The notes under the pieces were generated by a model. The model saw only the letters and a program-made list of their open reading frames with translations. It ran no database searches and was not told the origin of the DNA. From assembly GCF_900609055.1 (NCBI RefSeq), contig NZ_UXAW01000051.1:248001-312000 (forward strand): a DNA stretch of 64,000 bases, given 5' to 3'. Shown here piece after piece: positions 63,967-64,000 of the stretch; position 1 is the first letter of the stretch, and each line of letters opens with the position of its first letter. A program made the translations under genes and the position numbers. This DNA comes from Pseudogemmobacter humi. GTDB lineage: Bacteria > Pseudomonadota > Alphaproteobacteria > Rhodobacterales > Rhodobacteraceae.

Positions 63967-64000
63967 GCAGGCCGGCCAGAGGCGCAGGTGCCGGAGATGA

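Overview
The window is a GC-rich chromosomal segment of an alphaproteobacterium of the Rhodobacteraceae (Rhodobacter/Paracoccus-like). Pointers to this are the fnrL-hemN and usp-ccoNOQP-ccoGHIS neighbourhoods with FnrL boxes of the form TTGAY-N4-RTCAA, ethylmalonyl-CoA-pathway genes (a malyl-CoA thioesterase/lyase-like gene and mesaconyl-CoA hydratase) near mdh and sdhCDAB, and an interspersed hairpin repeat (half-site core GTATTTGGGTCAGGATGAAA). No rRNA, CRISPR array, complete prophage or complete IS element was seen. The assignment is inferred from gene content, not from a database search.

Layout. 1-2955: end of a Yej-type peptide importer (yejE end, yejF) and a glycosyltransferase. 2959-14894: micro-oxic/anaerobic block: hemN, fnrL, a universal stress protein, ccoNOQP (cbb3 oxidase) and ccoGHIS (its assembly factors), with five FnrL boxes. 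14965-20157: D,D-carboxypeptidase with SPOR domain, HAD hydrolase, clpS, RsmC-like methyltransferase, atypical SDR. 20314-25876: lipoprotein, hemF, small protein, EamA exporter, hemE, hemC, InaA-like kinase. 25883-31251: ybbP-ybbA with divergent tesA-like esterase, then an FAD-linked 2-hydroxyacid dehydrogenase. 31360-32416: two decayed genes.

32468-44081 is the most distinctive region. It encodes an apparently exported protease network: two secreted caspase-fold proteins, an HtrA-like PDZ protease in an operon with an OmpR/histidine-kinase pair, a secreted S1A (chymotrypsin-fold) protease with a zymogen-type activation site, and three paralogous small secreted proteins. A divergent sigma-54 gene (rpoN-like) lies next to it. 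45537-47579 is a hydantoinase/oxoprolinase-family gene.

47701-48967 is an integration scar: a CAT-anticodon tRNA overlapped by the C-terminal remnant of a site-specific recombinase, followed by decayed sequence. A TonB-dependent receptor follows (48968-50983). 51241-59076: methyltransferase, pepT, small proteins, TRIC-type channel, mdh, TauE/SafE permease, malyl-CoA thioesterase/lyase, nnrU, DUF1737 protein and mch. 59467-63852: sdhC-sdhD-sdhA, three small lipoprotein genes, sdhB. The window ends in a full copy of the hairpin repeat.

Working together: FnrL (likely autoregulated) would switch on anaerobic haem synthesis (hemN) and the high-affinity cbb3 oxidase with its assembly genes when oxygen falls; hemE, hemC and hemF supply the shared and aerobic haem steps. 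mdh, sdh, mch and the malyl-CoA enzyme belong to the TCA and ethylmalonyl-CoA pathways of acetate assimilation.
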